A stretch of DNA of 64,000 bases from Staphylococcus hyicus (GCF_000816085.1 NZ_CP008747.1:992001-1056000), one strand, 5' to 3'. Shown: positions 27,556-38,273, numbered from the stretch's first letter. Numbers and translations are program-made. The notes: a model not told the origin generated them from the letters alone.

Positions 27556-30500
27556 TTATAAAGTACCACTCTTGCGTAGGGCGGTTTCAAGGTTGTTAAC
27601 AAGATTGTCTACTTCCTTTTGAGATCCATTGAAGTTTTCTATGTTAACTAAAGCTTTAGCTTGAGTGTTGTTATTTGTTGTAACGTTAGATATCGCTTTA
27701 TTAATATCTTTAGGCTTCATAACATCTTTAATATTTAAACCATTCAGTATAGCAGAAGGGGCTAATGCGTTTAGTTGTTTAATAGCCGCAGCGGTAGCCT
27801 CGCTTAATGGCTTCGGTTTAAGGTTAGATGTAGGAAGTGGGATATTACCAGAGCTGTTGTTTTCATTAAGAATAGTTGCTACATCAACTAAGTTTTTGAA
27901 TGTTTCATTTATAGCGTCTAATATGTTTTGACCTATAGAATTACCGATATCTTTCATATTATCCGAAACAAACTTGGATAGGTCTGTAACCATAACTTTA
28001 TACTTATCAACTTGACCTTTCATAAGTTCTTCTTGAATTTCATTGTACTTACGAGTGTCTTCAAGTAAGTCAGTAAAGGCTTTATTTAAATCTTCTTTTT
28101 GCTGCTGTAATTGGTCGTTCTTGTCTTGTAATTCATCTTGTAAAGCTTGTTTCTTATCTTCACGATTTTTGTTTCTTAAATATGCCTCGTATTCTTCTTC
28201 GCCTTTTTGAAGTTGTTCACGCAAGTCTTTAAGTTTCTTTTGGTTAGCTAAACTGTCATCGCCCATGCGACTAGCAATCTCTTCACGAATTTTATTGAGA
28301 GCTTCTGTTTTATCCTTGACGTCTTTTTGGAAGGTCTCATCTTTAGCTTCATCATCTAATAATCGAATCTTTTTATTTATCATCTTTTCGAATTGCTTGT
28401 ATTCATCATCATAAGCTTTAGTAGCTACTTCAAGCTGCTTCTGATAAATTGTTTTAATTGATTGGATCATCGCATTTGCCATTTCAGAACGCACAGTGTG
28501 TAAAGCCTTGTTACTTTCTTGAAGCGAATTAGTTACCTCGTCAATGGAATCTCTTATTTTCTGAGCTTGAGAAGGAAGAGATTTATAAAGCTCCAACATG
28601 TCTTCAAGTTCTTTCTTATTCTTACGTAGTGCCTCTTGCTCTTTTGCATAACCTTTAATCATTTTTTCTTGGTTATCTCTGAATAAATCAATCTGATATT
28701 CAGAAGAAATAAATGCACCATTATATTCAAAAGTACGTAAGTCCTTTTGGAAATCCTTAAGTCTACGTAAGTTAATAGTTAATTGACGTTCAATGTCTAT
28801 TTCAGCAGCTTCTTTTAAAAACTCATGTGCCGATAGGGCAGCATCATCATATGCAGTCTTCATCTCATTTAATTGTGATTTAATACGCTTTTGTAATTCT
28901 GCATTTTTACCAATTTTTTTAGATTGTTCCTCTAATTGACTAATGTAGAACTGTGTTGTGTCAGCACGTTTCTTAGCTTCTTTGTGTTGCTCAGTTGTAA
29001 GCCTAACAAGTTCTGTAGCTTGTTCTACATCCATAGCATCTAAATGACTCTTTTGTTTGCTATAGCCATCTATAATACGTTGGATTTTGTCAGCATCATC
29101 ATTATAATCATCAATTATTTGGTCTACTAATGAAGCGGCTATTTCACCTCTAGCTCTCATAACACCATTTGCGATGTCTCGAATATTTTGCTCAGCTTCA
29201 CGCTTAGCTTTTTCCATTTCATCTCTGTAAACAGTTTGACTACCGAAAATGCCGTCTTTATTGCTTTTGAGAGCCTTATTAATATAAGTGATTTTATCTT
29301 GTTCCCATTTTTGCTCTAATTCTTTAGAAATTTGTAATTCTTCATTTTTCTTTCGCCAAGCCGCCGTGTTTCTGCCTTTTTCAAACTCAATTTTGTTTAG
29401 CTGATATTCATACTTAGCAGATTTAGCAGCTTGTAATTCTCTAGAACGGTCGAATGATTCAATGTGAGACTTGTGTATGTTGTACAGATTTTCACGTTTA
29501 GCTTGAGAGTTTCTGATAGCTTCAAGTTGAGTGTCCATAAGCTTTTTACGAAGCTCATCAACTTTTTGTTTCATCTTTTCAGCTTCATTATGTTCATTTA
29601 TGGCAGCTTCAATTTCGGCTAAACGTTCTTCTTGAATTCTATTAAGGTCATCAGCCATTGCAGCATCAATAGAACCAGTAGCAATTGAGCCAGTGCTTAG
29701 ATTATTGAAATCTATACTTCCGCCACCTGATACTTTCAAATATCCACCTAATCTAGGATCAATAGCGGCGTGAGCACCTTTGAATGTATCCATGAAAGTA
29801 CCAGTAGGAGTTCGTCCTTTATTAACTTGTACGTGTAAGTGGGGGCCAGTACTACGTCCACCTCTGCCAAATGTTGAACCAACGTTACCTACATGTTGCC
29901 CAGCTTGAACAGTAGAACCTACTTTTAGTTTAGAAGGTCTAATCATGTGCATATATGTATATGTATTTTTACCGTCAAAAATTGATATAGTGTTACCTCC
30001 ACCAGTCCAACCTTTGAATGTAACAACACCAGATTTAGCAGCACGGATTGCTGAATTATTAATATTTGCACTCGTAATATCTAAGCCATAATGAGCACCT
30101 GATAAACCGCCCTTAGTATATCTACCAAAAGTAGAGTCAAATAAGTAAGCTGTAGGATCTGCTACAACACTTTTACCAGCCATTCCTTTTATAGCTTTAT
30201 TACTGCCTGTACCTTTAAATTGGTTATAATATTTTTTGGCAGCAGAATTACGTTGACCTTGTGCTACTACTCCTGCACGTTCGAATTTACGTTGAAACGC
30301 ATCAGCAGCTGCAACTACAGAACCTGAACTTTTTAAAGCTCTTAGTGCATTAGTTTCAGTAGTTGTTAATTCATGCCATAAAAAGTCTAGTTGCGTATTT
30401 AAATCTGACCAAGCTTTACCTTTACGTTTAGCAAAGTTTCTTAGGTTGTTAGCACGTCCAAATGACCATTGTGCTATGCCGATACCAGTACCACCTTGCT

Positions 30501-33500
30501 CTTTAGCAGCGGGATTAAATCTTGATTCACGCTCAATATTACCCATAATTCCAGCTACTGCGTGGTCTGATAATCCTCTAGCTTTAAGGTAATTCCAAAC
30601 CTTAGCTTGATTAGAAGAACCTGATAATCCAGATATAGAACCATATTCTCCACCACTTAAACCATTTGCAGAATATCGGTAGTAGGGGACATCAACACTT
30701 GAATCAACTAGCCCATATTCTATAACTTGGCCAGCTGCAATTTGATCTTGCATAGAGCGTATTTGTTCATTTAACTTTTTAGTTTTTTCATCGATTAATC
30801 TATTTTCTTCTTTTAAAGAATCTCGATACTTTTGTGACCAAGTAGCATACTTTTGAGTGTGTAACTTTTGTTTTTCAATTTGATGATTAACCTTATCTAG
30901 AGCCATTTGTAGTTCGTCTGCAACATATGTAGTAACAGTGAAAGTTTTATATAACTTTTCAACAGTAATGCCTGCAGCTTCAGCTTCTTTATTTAGTTTT
31001 TCAGCTTCTTTTGATGCATCATCCATTGATTTTTTAGCACGGTCTAAGCCTTTACCAGCACCAGAGCCGCTACGGCCTAAACCATCCATTCCACTAGAAG
31101 CACCATAAGCTTTGTTTTTAATATCGTCTAAACTTTGACCTATGCCGCCATTTTTACCAGCGGTGATATCTGCATATTTTTTCCACTTATCGTCTTTATC
31201 TAGAATTAATTGAGAAGCATTGATTTGCAATTTGTTAGCAGCACTTTTAACACGGTCAGTTAAACCATCGGCAAAGTTATCGAACCCTGGAATCATACCT
31301 AAAGCAGTATCTTTAAGTGATGACATGATGCCCTCAGTAGTTTCAGCAATAGCAATAATATAGTTATTCCATTTGCTTCCTAGGGCTTGCATTAATTGAT
31401 TTTCAAGTGCATCTTTCTTTTCGCCCAAGGTACCAAAGTTTGATAAGTCAATTCCGTAAGAATCTGCTATACTATTAACTAATTTTTCTTGTTGTTCAGC
31501 AGTGCCTTCATTATAGATTTTATTAATATCGTCTTGAAGACTTTTCATGTCAGCATAGTTAGTAGTATCGATTCCATATTGTTCCATCATATGCTTTTGA
31601 AGCTCGGTGCCTCGTCCAGCTACTTTTTGATAAAACTCTTCGCTTGTGGCATATTTTTCTTGTTGGTCTGAAATGTATTTTTCTTTTTCTTCGTCAGATT
31701 TAGCCATTAAGAAGTCTCGCATAGACGCTTCATTAAGCATTGCTTGCTCAGCTTCTTTGCCATACTCACGTACTAAATCCGTTTTTGTATCCCAACCAAG
31801 ATTACCCGCATCTAATTCGCCAAGTGCTTTTCCAAGTAATTCTTGTTTATTAGCTGCCTCCTGCATGGCATTAGCAGCTTCCTCATTGGCTTCTTTCATT
31901 CTATCAGTAGCATCAGCATTATCCATTTTAGCTTGAGAGTTTTCATCTACAGCGCCAGAGTTTTGCTTCATTTTCTTAGTCAAATCAAGCGTAACTTTAC
32001 CGCCTTTTGTAACTTCAGCATTATAACCTGCTTCTGCTTCAATGTTTCCTTCAAGAGATTGCTTAAGTTGGTTGATTTCTGACTTGCTCATGTTAGCACT
32101 TCTAGCTGCATCTAGAATAGCGGCACTAACTTTTGAATAGGCGGCTTCTAGCTGAGGAAGCCTGTCTGTTCGTTCTGCATCAGACTTGGCATTTTTAAAT
32201 TTATCAAGTGCATTTTCATAACTTTGCATCTTTGCGATAAAGCCTTTGTCTTGAGCAAGTGAAGAGGTAAATTGATTGAATACTGATTCAGCTTGTTTAC
32301 CACTTGTAATCATACCTTGTACAGACATAGTTAATGTCTGCATTACACTTTGTCCAGATGCACCTAACTCATAGTTTTTCATTTTCATGTTATTAACATG
32401 AGTATTAAATTTTGTAGCTTCAGCATCAATTTGAACACGTTCAAGCATTGCTACTTCATTTTTCTTATTAATATAATCTTGTATATATTGTTTCTTTTGA
32501 TTCCACTGGCTAGCTTCTTTTGAATTGCCATCTCGCTCTGCTTGTGCAACTCTGTCATTGACTTGCTTAAGTACATTTTGAGCATCAGTTAATGATTTTA
32601 CCTTTTGTATTTTACTATCAAGTGCGGCATCATCACCATGTATCGCACCGCCAACTGTCATGTTTTTAGCATGAAGTGCGTTTTCAAGGTTTGGTTTCCA
32701 AAAACCACCAGTTTGTAATTTATCTGCTTGTTCACGTGCATTTTTAGCAGCTTCAACAGCTTCTTGTTGCTTTTTAATATCAAGTTGCTCTTTTTCAATT
32801 TGCATTTGTTGCTGCATTAAATCTATACGCTGTCTTAGAATATTACTGTTAGCGTTTAGAACAGTTCCATATTGACCTTCACGTGATGATAAATCAGGGA
32901 ATATATTTTTAAGTTGGGAAACTGTATCTTTATATTTTTGAGCCTCTTCGGTATTAAATGATTTACCACTATTCATCTTTTGTTGAAGCATGTCGTAGTC
33001 ATCAATCAATTCTTTAATTTGAGTAGTGCCACCCATGCTCTCAATAGATTGTTTAAGGGTCTCTTGTTGCATCTTAAAATTTTCTATAGAAGATGAAGCT
33101 TTATCTGCGCTTCCTATTAATTTTTCAAGTGCAAAAGATATTCCTGTTATTACTAGTCCTATACCAGTAGCAGCTAGGAGACCTCTAAATGCCATCTTCA
33201 ATCCAGCTATAGCAGCAGTTGCAGCTCTAGAAACAGCGGTAGTAGCAGTCATTTTAATATTAGTAGCTGTCAATGCGTTACTAGATAAGAGAGAGGAAAT
33301 TGATAAATCTTTTTGTGCTTTAGACAAGGCGATGGTGGATGTTGTGGCTGCTTGGGCTTTAGAAGCATTTTTATCATATCTGCCTGCAGTATCAAATACT
33401 AATGATGATGCGGCACCCGTTTGGTTATCTGCGAACTTACCTTTAGCTCCTTGTACCGCAGTAACTTGTGAGATACCATCAATATTTTGTCTTACTTTCT

Positions 33501-36102
33501 TTAGATCATTTGCTTGAGTTATAAAGTCTGCTACACTTAATCGAGCTGATTCAAAGCCACTTCTTACATTTTTAGAAAATAAAGATAATGCTGCACCAAT
33601 TGTACCTATAAGTGGGGCTGTAGTACCTAGACTTTGTAATGCTTGGGTTAATCCAGTCAGTAGGTTAGTAAAAATACGTAAACCGTCTAACATACCAGCT
33701 TTAACAAAAGCGTCACCGATTGCCAGTGCAAACTGTTCTAAAGCAACTTTAGCTTTATTAATTTTAGCTTCGACAGATTCTAGATATTTCTGGTTTTCGG
33801 CAATAGCCGAACCAGCACTATTTTCAGAAGTATTTTTTATCTGTTTATATAACGAATTAGCTTTACCTAAATCATCAAGTAATACTTGCATACGTTGGTA
33901 GTGATAAGTTCCACCTAATCCACGAATAATTGCGGCTTGTTGATCCTTATCTATACCTTTTATTTTTTGAGAAACCTCTTCTAATAATGTAATTGCGCTT
34001 TTTAAATTGCCATTAGAATCTTTCATGTCGATTCCTAAGCCTTCAATAGTATTTTTACCTGTACCTACATAAAGTTTAGGTAAAACTGCTTTCATGAAGT
34101 TACCAATTTCGTCGCCAGATTGTTTAGTTTTAGCAGTTAATGAACCTATAATTGCATTAGTCTCATGGAAGGTTAACCCCATTGATTTAGCGGTAGAACC
34201 TGCTTTAGCTTGACCTTGTGCTAGTTTATCGACAGTCGTAGCATATTCATTAGAAATTTGGTTGAGTGAATCAACTTGTCTCATAGCATCATGGGCTTGT
34301 GTTTCCCACTGAGCCGACATAGAAGTCAAATACTCTGCAGCTTGTTTTGCATCAATTTCACCAACATTAGATGCGATTAAAGCTGCATTACCAAACATGG
34401 CTGTGTCATTTTCGTTATACCCTTGGCGTGCAAATTCTGCATAGGCATCTAGAACACCACTGATTGTCTGTCCAAATTGTTGCGCAGCATCATTTGCTCT
34501 ATTAAATACAGATTCTAAGTCTGCATCGTCACCCATAACTTTTGCTAAAGTAATCATCTTACTATCGATGTCAGTAATTATACTCAAAAATGTTTTACCA
34601 CTTTGGATAGCACCAAAGAATAGGGTAGAGGCTCCCATCCAGATAGGGAATTTTACCATTGCTTGTCTAAATGATTCTACAAATCCCATTTGAGATCGAG
34701 TAGCTCTTTCAGCTTCGGCAGTTATAGTTCTAATTTGCCCTTGAATATTATTCATCTGATAAGCAGCATCTTTACCAAATAAGCCGCCAGAATTTAATCC
34801 AGTTAGTTCCTTCTTAAGTTGGCCAGTAGCACGTTTATTTATAGAATCAGCAAGTCTACGTTCACTACGTTCGATTTGAGCCATTATTGATTCTTGCTGT
34901 CTCAATAATTTATTTTGATTTAAATACTCAGATGTCAGTTTGTTTACTTCTGATTTAGCTTTTTCAAATTGTTGAGGATCAATAAATGAAACCTTTGACA
35001 TTTTAGCAAGATGTTGCAATTGTCCTTGGATTTCTTTAGATTGAGAAGAGTTGATTTTACCTTGAGTGTTTAACTTATTAATACGGTCTATCTCTTTAGC
35101 AATATTTTTTTGAATGGCTTTTTGATGTTGAAGAGCTAAATTTTGTTCTTCAAATGCTTTTAAAGTACCATTCACTTCATTTTTTACACGATTAAATTGG
35201 TCAGACTCGAGAATACCACCAGCATTTTTAAATCTACTTAATTCAGCATATTTGCTTTTTAGCAAATCGGCTTGGTCTGTAGTAAGCTTAGCTTTAGCAT
35301 TCAGTTTATCAATTGCAGCAATTTCGGACTGAATTGATTTTACTATTTGGTCATGTGTTTGCTTACGTGCCTTATCTATAGAATTAAGGTCAGTTATTTT
35401 TTGTAGACTTAAAGAACCATCATCATTAGGTTTAAAATCATAATTATGTTTGGTTAGTGCTTTTCCTGTATTACTGACTTGTTGCAAAGTGACACGATAA
35501 GCTTTTAAAGCACCATCTGCATCTTTAATCTGCTTTACTTCACTTCGCAAGTTAGCATTTGTAATTTTACTGATTTCAGATTTAAGTGCTCCAACGTTTT
35601 GGTATGATTTACCTAAATCTACTACTGTAGCTTTTAAATTTTGTAGTTTAGACTTTTCTTGCCCATCACTAAGTGTTGAGGAACTACCTAAACTATTTTT
35701 TAAATCTGCTCCCATTTGAGCAGCATTACTTAAAGTCTTACCAGCGTTTTTAGCAGAAGTGGTATCAACATTCGCTTCAATGTTTACTTTGACTTTTTGT
35801 TTAGCCATTTCATTTGAAATTTTCGAGATGGCTTTTCGTATGTTGGATTTACTTTGAGTAATGTTTACATCAAGATTAACTTTAATTATCTTGAGTTGAC
35901 TTGATTTATTAACTGTATCGACTACTGAGTTTGCGCTTTTTCTAGCACTCTCAGATGTACCTTTATTTTGATTAACTTCTAAACCTACACTAATATTATT
36001 GATATTCTTTTCGATATCTTTAAGTGTTTTGTTAATCGACTGTTGTGAGGAGCTTGAATCAACATCTAACGTTGACAAAATTCCTATATTAAAATCTGCC
36101 AA
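27556..36102 (-). CDS. Tape measure protein with lysozyme-like and M23 peptidase domains, 2848 aa
   Basis: Counterpart of SPbeta YomI. The N-terminal half is helical and coiled coil, with a phage tape-measure core at about 470-720 and hydrophobic segments at about 815-1010. A lysozyme-like tail domain (about 1830-1965; AVAGIMGNIERESRFNPA with catalytic Glu, GIGIAQWSFGR) is followed by a zinc M23 endopeptidase (about 1975-2120; HYGLD and HLHV ligand motifs). The rest is coiled coil to the C-terminus. The protein sets tail length (at about 1.5 angstrom per residue, near 0.4 micrometre) and carries wall-degrading activities used during DNA entry. ATG follows AAGGAGTGAAAAAGTA. Confidence 0.95.
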   Translation of the reverse strand: MADFNIGILSTLDVDSSSSQQSINKTLKDIEKNINNISVGLEVNQNKGTSESARKSANSVVDTVNKSSQLKIIKVNLDVNITQSKSNIRKAISKISNEMAKQKVKVNIEANVDTTSAKNAGKTLSNAAQMGADLKNSLGSSSTLSDGQEKSKLQNLKATVVDLGKSYQNVGALKSEISKITNANLRSEVKQIKDADGALKAYRVTLQQVSNTGKALTKHNYDFKPNDDGSLSLQKITDLNSIDKARKQTHDQIVKSIQSEIAAIDKLNAKAKLTTDQADLLKSKYAELSRFKNAGGILESDQFNRVKNEVNGTLKAFEEQNLALQHQKAIQKNIAKEIDRINKLNTQGKINSSQSKEIQGQLQHLAKMSKVSFIDPQQFEKAKSEVNKLTSEYLNQNKLLRQQESIMAQIERSERRLADSINKRATGQLKKELTGLNSGGLFGKDAAYQMNNIQGQIRTITAEAERATRSQMGFVESFRQAMVKFPIWMGASTLFFGAIQSGKTFLSIITDIDSKMITLAKVMGDDADLESVFNRANDAAQQFGQTISGVLDAYAEFARQGYNENDTAMFGNAALIASNVGEIDAKQAAEYLTSMSAQWETQAHDAMRQVDSLNQISNEYATTVDKLAQGQAKAGSTAKSMGLTFHETNAIIGSLTAKTKQSGDEIGNFMKAVLPKLYVGTGKNTIEGLGIDMKDSNGNLKSAITLLEEVSQKIKGIDKDQQAAIIRGLGGTYHYQRMQVLLDDLGKANSLYKQIKNTSENSAGSAIAENQKYLESVEAKINKAKVALEQFALAIGDAFVKAGMLDGLRIFTNLLTGLTQALQSLGTTAPLIGTIGAALSLFSKNVRSGFESARLSVADFITQANDLKKVRQNIDGISQVTAVQGAKGKFADNQTGAASSLVFDTAGRYDKNASKAQAATTSTIALSKAQKDLSISSLLSSNALTATNIKMTATTAVSRAATAAIAGLKMAFRGLLAATGIGLVITGISFALEKLIGSADKASSSIENFKMQQETLKQSIESMGGTTQIKELIDDYDMLQQKMNSGKSFNTEEAQKYKDTVSQLKNIFPDLSSREGQYGTVLNANSNILRQRIDLMQQQMQIEKEQLDIKKQQEAVEAAKNAREQADKLQTGGFWKPNLENALHAKNMTVGGAIHGDDAALDSKIQKVKSLTDAQNVLKQVNDRVAQAERDGNSKEASQWNQKKQYIQDYINKKNEVAMLERVQIDAEATKFNTHVNNMKMKNYELGASGQSVMQTLTMSVQGMITSGKQAESVFNQFTSSLAQDKGFIAKMQSYENALDKFKNAKSDAERTDRLPQLEAAYSKVSAAILDAARSANMSKSEINQLKQSLEGNIEAEAGYNAEVTKGGKVTLDLTKKMKQNSGAVDENSQAKMDNADATDRMKEANEEAANAMQEAANKQELLGKALGELDAGNLGWDTKTDLVREYGKEAEQAMLNEASMRDFLMAKSDEEKEKYISDQQEKYATSEEFYQKVAGRGTELQKHMMEQYGIDTTNYADMKSLQDDINKIYNEGTAEQQEKLVNSIADSYGIDLSNFGTLGEKKDALENQLMQALGSKWNNYIIAIAETTEGIMSSLKDTALGMIPGFDNFADGLTDRVKSAANKLQINASQLILDKDDKWKKYADITAGKNGGIGQSLDDIKNKAYGASSGMDGLGRSGSGAGKGLDRAKKSMDDASKEAEKLNKEAEAAGITVEKLYKTFTVTTYVADELQMALDKVNHQIEKQKLHTQKYATWSQKYRDSLKEENRLIDEKTKKLNEQIRSMQDQIAAGQVIEYGLVDSSVDVPYYRYSANGLSGGEYGSISGLSGSSNQAKVWNYLKARGLSDHAVAGIMGNIERESRFNPAAKEQGGTGIGIAQWSFGRANNLRNFAKRKGKAWSDLNTQLDFLWHELTTTETNALRALKSSGSVVAAADAFQRKFERAGVVAQGQRNSAAKKYYNQFKGTGSNKAIKGMAGKSVVADPTAYLFDSTFGRYTKGGLSGAHYGLDITSANINNSAIRAAKSGVVTFKGWTGGGNTISIFDGKNTYTYMHMIRPSKLKVGSTVQAGQHVGNVGSTFGRGGRSTGPHLHVQVNKGRTPTGTFMDTFKGAHAAIDPRLGGYLKVSGGGSIDFNNLSTGSIATGSIDAAMADDLNRIQEERLAEIEAAINEHNEAEKMKQKVDELRKKLMDTQLEAIRNSQAKRENLYNIHKSHIESFDRSRELQAAKSAKYEYQLNKIEFEKGRNTAAWRKKNEELQISKELEQKWEQDKITYINKALKSNKDGIFGSQTVYRDEMEKAKREAEQNIRDIANGVMRARGEIAASLVDQIIDDYNDDADKIQRIIDGYSKQKSHLDAMDVEQATELVRLTTEQHKEAKKRADTTQFYISQLEEQSKKIGKNAELQKRIKSQLNEMKTAYDDAALSAHEFLKEAAEIDIERQLTINLRRLKDFQKDLRTFEYNGAFISSEYQIDLFRDNQEKMIKGYAKEQEALRKNKKELEDMLELYKSLPSQAQKIRDSIDEVTNSLQESNKALHTVRSEMANAMIQSIKTIYQKQLEVATKAYDDEYKQFEKMINKKIRLLDDEAKDETFQKDVKDKTEALNKIREEIASRMGDDSLANQKKLKDLREQLQKGEEEYEAYLRNKNREDKKQALQDELQDKNDQLQQQKEDLNKAFTDLLEDTRKYNEIQEELMKGQVDKYKVMVTDLSKFVSDNMKDIGNSIGQNILDAINETFKNLVDVATILNENNSSGNIPLPTSNLKPKPLSEATAAAIKQLNALAPSAILNGLNIKDVMKPKDINKAISNVTTNNNTQAKALVNIENFNGSQKEVDNLVNNLETALRKSGTL

Positions 36103-36140
36103 TTACTTTTTCACTCCTTGCATCACGTACATAAAATAAA

Positions 36141-36200
36141 AATTCTATCTTTCAAGTCTCACGAAAAACTATATTGTCGTGAGAATTCAAAAATAGAATT
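36141..36200 (-). terminator. Two-tier terminator hairpin between recombinase and tape measure
   Basis: Outer stem AATTCTAT (36141-36148) with ATAGAATT (36193-36200) encloses an inner stem CTCACGA (36158-36164) with TCGTGAG (36177-36183). The minus transcript continues TTTTTATTTT. The recombinase stop overlaps the outer stem. Confidence 0.75.
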
Positions 36201-37218
36201 AGGTGAATATCTTTTTGCGCTCGTCTTCAAAATCACGTAAATCGTATATTTGAGTAGTTTCTACAGATTCATGATGAGCTATGTATTTAGAAACTAGTTT
36301 GATATCTAAACCTTTTTCTTCTAAAAGGTATGTAATACAACTTGCTTTAAAGATATGTGGGTTAATACGTCTTCCTAAAATAGGGGATAGGACATTCTCA
36401 CAGAAGTAGTCAGCCCATGTTATGCCCATTAGACGATTGCGTTTTTCATTACCCACGGTGAAAATGTATTCACTATCATATCCACGCTTATCGAGCCATA
36501 GATTAAGATATAAGAGGGCTTCTTCATTGATCATATATTGAAGAACTTTACCGTCTTCTCCTCGACCCTTACCACGCAAATTATGACTAAGAACATATCC
36601 GCCTTCATCATTAAATTCGTAATCTACAATTTCAGTTTTAAACTGAATAATTTCAGCACGTCGTGCACCTACATTAAATGCCACAGCTAGCCATGCCATG
36701 CCAAGATAATTTTCATCATCTTCTAATGCTTCCATCATAGTACGATATTCATCATATGTAATTTTAATCTTTTGATATACTTGATTCTTAACAACAGGGG
36801 GTAAGCCTTTCATGAAGTTTCTAAAAGTCTCGAAAACGAGTACTCCATTTTCATCTTCATAATCATCAGCGATGTAGTTTTCAATCCATTGGCAAAAAGC
36901 AGAAATAGCAGATTTTTTTAGGTTAATGCCAGAGGAGGACATTTTTCTGTGCTCTCGAAGAAAGTTCACATAACGCATAGCGTCACGTTTTTTAATTTTA
37001 TAAAGTGGCTTATTATTTAAGCTATCATATAAGAAAAAACCAAATTGTCTTAAAGCGGAACGATATTGCTTTTTTGATTGAGTTGATAAATCTACAGAAG
37101 TTAAATATTCTTCAACTAATTCTTTGTAAACAGGGTCTACTTTTTCCCATAATTCATCTGTAATATCAGGTAACTTTTTAGCTCGTTCACGCAACATATT
37201 TTTGTTTACAATAGTCAC
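36199..37218 (-). CDS. Tyrosine recombinase inside the tail module (YomM-like)
   Basis: 339 residues. An N-terminal SAM-like core-binding domain (about 30-120) precedes a catalytic domain with box I Arg (VGARRAEI), a beta-hairpin Lys region (LRGKGRGEDGK), box II NPHIFKAS, the His of YIAHHES and nucleophile Tyr in TTQIYDLRD. Box II reads HxxK rather than the usual HxxR. SPbeta carries a similar XerC-like gene, yomM, at the same place between head-tail genes and tape measure. Its role there is not integration (SPbeta uses a serine recombinase), so resolution of phage concatemers or another late step is possible. The flanking genes are same-strand tail genes. Confidence 0.85.
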   Translation of the reverse strand: MTIVNKNMLRERAKKLPDITDELWEKVDPVYKELVEEYLTSVDLSTQSKKQYRSALRQFGFFLYDSLNNKPLYKIKKRDAMRYVNFLREHRKMSSSGINLKKSAISAFCQWIENYIADDYEDENGVLVFETFRNFMKGLPPVVKNQVYQKIKITYDEYRTMMEALEDDENYLGMAWLAVAFNVGARRAEIIQFKTEIVDYEFNDEGGYVLSHNLRGKGRGEDGKVLQYMINEEALLYLNLWLDKRGYDSEYIFTVGNEKRNRLMGITWADYFCENVLSPILGRRINPHIFKASCITYLLEEKGLDIKLVSKYIAHHESVETTQIYDLRDFEDERKKIFT

Positions 37219-37238
37219 GTAAATAACCTCATTTCTAA

Positions 37239-37718
37239 TTATTTAATTGTTATATTAAATCCATGAACTCGTAGTCCGTCTACAAGTGCACGTTTCATTT
37301 CATTCTTGCTTGCTGAAGATATTAAATTTGCATAAGCATATTCAGTATAAGGTCTAGCAGGCATGTTCGTATTTGGGTCACCAGCGAATCCACTTGTTCC
37401 TTCAATCAAATCATTGATTAATCTGCCGTTAAATTCATCCCAACCATTACCTTTTGTGATGTTTTCAATAACAAATCTAGCTGTTTTATCTGTTATTCGT
37501 GGTGTACTTATAGCATAATTTTTAGGATCACTTAAACCGCCTTGCGATTCTCTTCGTTGATATTTAGTAGGGGAGTAAGTCGAATATACACGATTCTCGA
37601 CTTCATCAATTAGTTCATCACGTATTACCTCAAACACTTCATTTTTAATAACATCAATTAATGCAGCTTTAAATGCTTGTTCTAAATCATTTAGGTTTTT
37701 AAAAACTTTTTTAGCCAT
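37239..37718 (-). CDS. Putative tail completion/neck protein (HK97 gp10-like)
   Basis: 159 residues. An N-terminal helix-rich part (EQAFKAALIDVIKNEVFEVI) is followed by a beta region with YSPTKYQRR and a conserved-looking RPYTEYAYANL end. This helix, then RxSGxLxxS-like loop, then a C-terminal arm pattern resembles HK97 gp10 tail completion proteins, though the match is by eye only. RBS is weak (AGTAGTGATTTGA), close after the upstream stop, so coupling is likely. Position after the tail tube rather than before it is unusual for gp10. Confidence 0.55.
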   Translation of the reverse strand: MAKKVFKNLNDLEQAFKAALIDVIKNEVFEVIRDELIDEVENRVYSTYSPTKYQRRESQGGLSDPKNYAISTPRITDKTARFVIENITKGNGWDEFNGRLINDLIEGTSGFAGDPNTNMPARPYTEYAYANLISSASKNEMKRALVDGLRVHGFNITIK

Positions 37719-37730
37719 TCAAATCACTAC

Positions 37731-38273
37731 TTATTTATTGAATTGTTGTTTAAACTTTGAGCGAGCATCCTCAAGACTATCTTCATATGTATTCAAGAAT
37801 TCCATCGCACTAACCATAATTGCCGAATCATTGGCAAACATATCGTTAATTTTCTTTAATTCATCATAAATAAATACATCATTAATGATTTCTTCTAAAA
37901 CACCTGTTTCAAGTAGAGCATTGTAATAAGGTGCTAAATCTTTAACTTGCTTACATTCTTTCATTTGTTCACCGAAGTGAGTGAATTTTTTAACGCATAA
38001 GAAATACCAAAACAGGATTGTACTAAAGTCATTTTTGTTAATGAGTTCCATAAATGCTTGGTCATCTTTGTCGTCTGATTGTGTGTATGATTGAAATTCT
38101 TCAATAATCTCTTTAACTTTTGTACGTGAGAAGTATGGGTAGAATTGAATATCTTTTCCATTACTTAGTGTGTAATCTTGAATTTCATCATATTTAGATG
38201 CTTTATCAACAACCTCAGCAATATTTAAGATGTTCTTATTTGAATTTTTTGTGTTTTTATCGGCATTTTTCAT
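37731..38273 (-). CDS. Putative tail assembly chaperone, 180 aa
   Basis: 180 residues from ATG 38273 (AAAGGAGAGTTTTATC upstream). Polar Asn/Lys-rich N-terminus (MKNADKNTKNSNKN), then an all-helical acidic body (KVKEIIEEFQSY, FSTILFWYFLCVKKFTHFG, EDSLEDARSKFKQQF). Gene position between tail tube and tape measure, size and helical acidic nature match tail assembly chaperones (gpG type). I saw no in-frame slippery heptamer at its end, so a gpGT fusion is not supported. Assignment is by context. Confidence 0.55.
   Translation of the reverse strand: MKNADKNTKNSNKNILNIAEVVDKASKYDEIQDYTLSNGKDIQFYPYFSRTKVKEIIEEFQSYTQSDDKDDQAFMELINKNDFSTILFWYFLCVKKFTHFGEQMKECKQVKDLAPYYNALLETGVLEEIINDVFIYDELKKINDMFANDSAIMVSAMEFLNTYEDSLEDARSKFKQQFNK

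Noticed and set aside
37731-38273. Frameshifted gpG/gpGT pair at the chaperone end
   Set aside because: A TTTAAAC string occurs near the end but is not in the slippery phase, and no extension frame follows.
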